A program made the position numbers and the translations under genes. 5,762 bases of DNA from Rickettsia typhi (lineage in GTDB: Bacteria; Pseudomonadota; Alphaproteobacteria; Rickettsiales; Deianiraeaceae): assembly GCA_945861605.1 (NCBI GenBank), contig CAMAVG010000058.1, positions 1-5,762 of the forward strand, in the 5' to 3' direction. How positions within the stretch are numbered: the first letter of the stretch is position 1; every line of letters begins with the position of its first letter. Shown piece after piece: positions 5,688 to 5,762 of the stretch. The notes beneath the pieces are model-generated. The model was not told the origin of the DNA. It saw nothing but the letters and a program-made list of their open reading frames with translations, and made no database searches.

Positions 5688-5762
5688 ATGTCGCAAAACA
5701 GCACACACATACCCATCAACACAATAGAAGATTTCGCCAATTTAATGTCTTCATGGAAGGAA
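5688..5762 (+). CDS. start of an unidentified protein gene (partial, runs off the window)
   Basis: Twenty-five codons are visible, from ATG at 5688 to the last base of the window, with no stop. They begin MSQNSTHIPINTIEDF and end NLMSSWKE. I do not recognise the family from this N terminus. It is polar with no signal peptide or membrane segment, suggesting a cytoplasmic protein, and the part after the first dozen residues could start a helix. The start is supported by a good Shine-Dalgarno, GGAAG at 5679-5683, four bases before the ATG. The gene follows the nuclease gene on the same strand after 80 AT-rich bases with no terminator hairpin. It could share a transcript with it or use the candidate promoter in the gap. 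Its identity would help show whether the nuclease belongs to a defence cluster. Confidence 0.65.
   Translation, partial: MSQNSTHIPINTIEDFANLMSSWKE

Overview
The window comes from an AT-rich bacterial chromosome, most likely an alphaproteobacterium. The signs are the DapE signature (GEPTC, then LGDTIKIGRRGS) and the FtsK motor sequence (GIHIIMATQRPSVDVITG, then FQVTSKIDSRTILG), both close to alphaproteobacterial forms as I remember them. High AT content and compact spacing would fit a host-associated or streamlined lineage such as Rickettsiales/Holosporales relatives, but this is inference. I see no phage, IS element, CRISPR array or rRNA. No gene-free stretch exceeds about 125 bases.

Left part, plus strand: the 3' end of rpoC (1-702, RNA polymerase beta'). 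Three bases after its stop a small one-helix membrane protein of unknown function begins (706-966). Its last 20 bases overlap, tail to tail, the 3' end of dapE on the other strand.

Centre, minus strand, read right to left: tRNA-His(GTG) (4692-4616), ftsK (4588-2303), tRNA-Tyr(GTA) (2220-2135), dapE (2116-947). The tRNAs lie immediately before the two protein genes, with 27 bases from tRNA-His to ftsK and 18 from tRNA-Tyr to dapE. A perfect TTGACA -35 box lies just upstream of each tRNA. The simplest reading is two tRNA-led transcription units, possibly one read-through unit, in which tRNA processing creates the 5' ends of the ftsK and dapE messages. FtsK segregates chromosomes at division, and DapE supplies diaminopimelate/lysine for peptidoglycan and protein synthesis.

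Right part, plus strand, divergent from tRNA-His: a 263-residue protein with an N-terminal membrane anchor, a charged helical middle and a C-terminal Mrr-type PD-(D/E)XK nuclease domain (4816-5607). It is followed by a short AT-rich spacer with a candidate promoter and the first 25 codons of another gene (5688 to the window end).

The window is mostly housekeeping. The least ordinary items are the membrane-anchored Mrr-like nuclease and the tRNA-punctuated layout of ftsK and dapE. I do not see a convincing complete new multi-gene system here.
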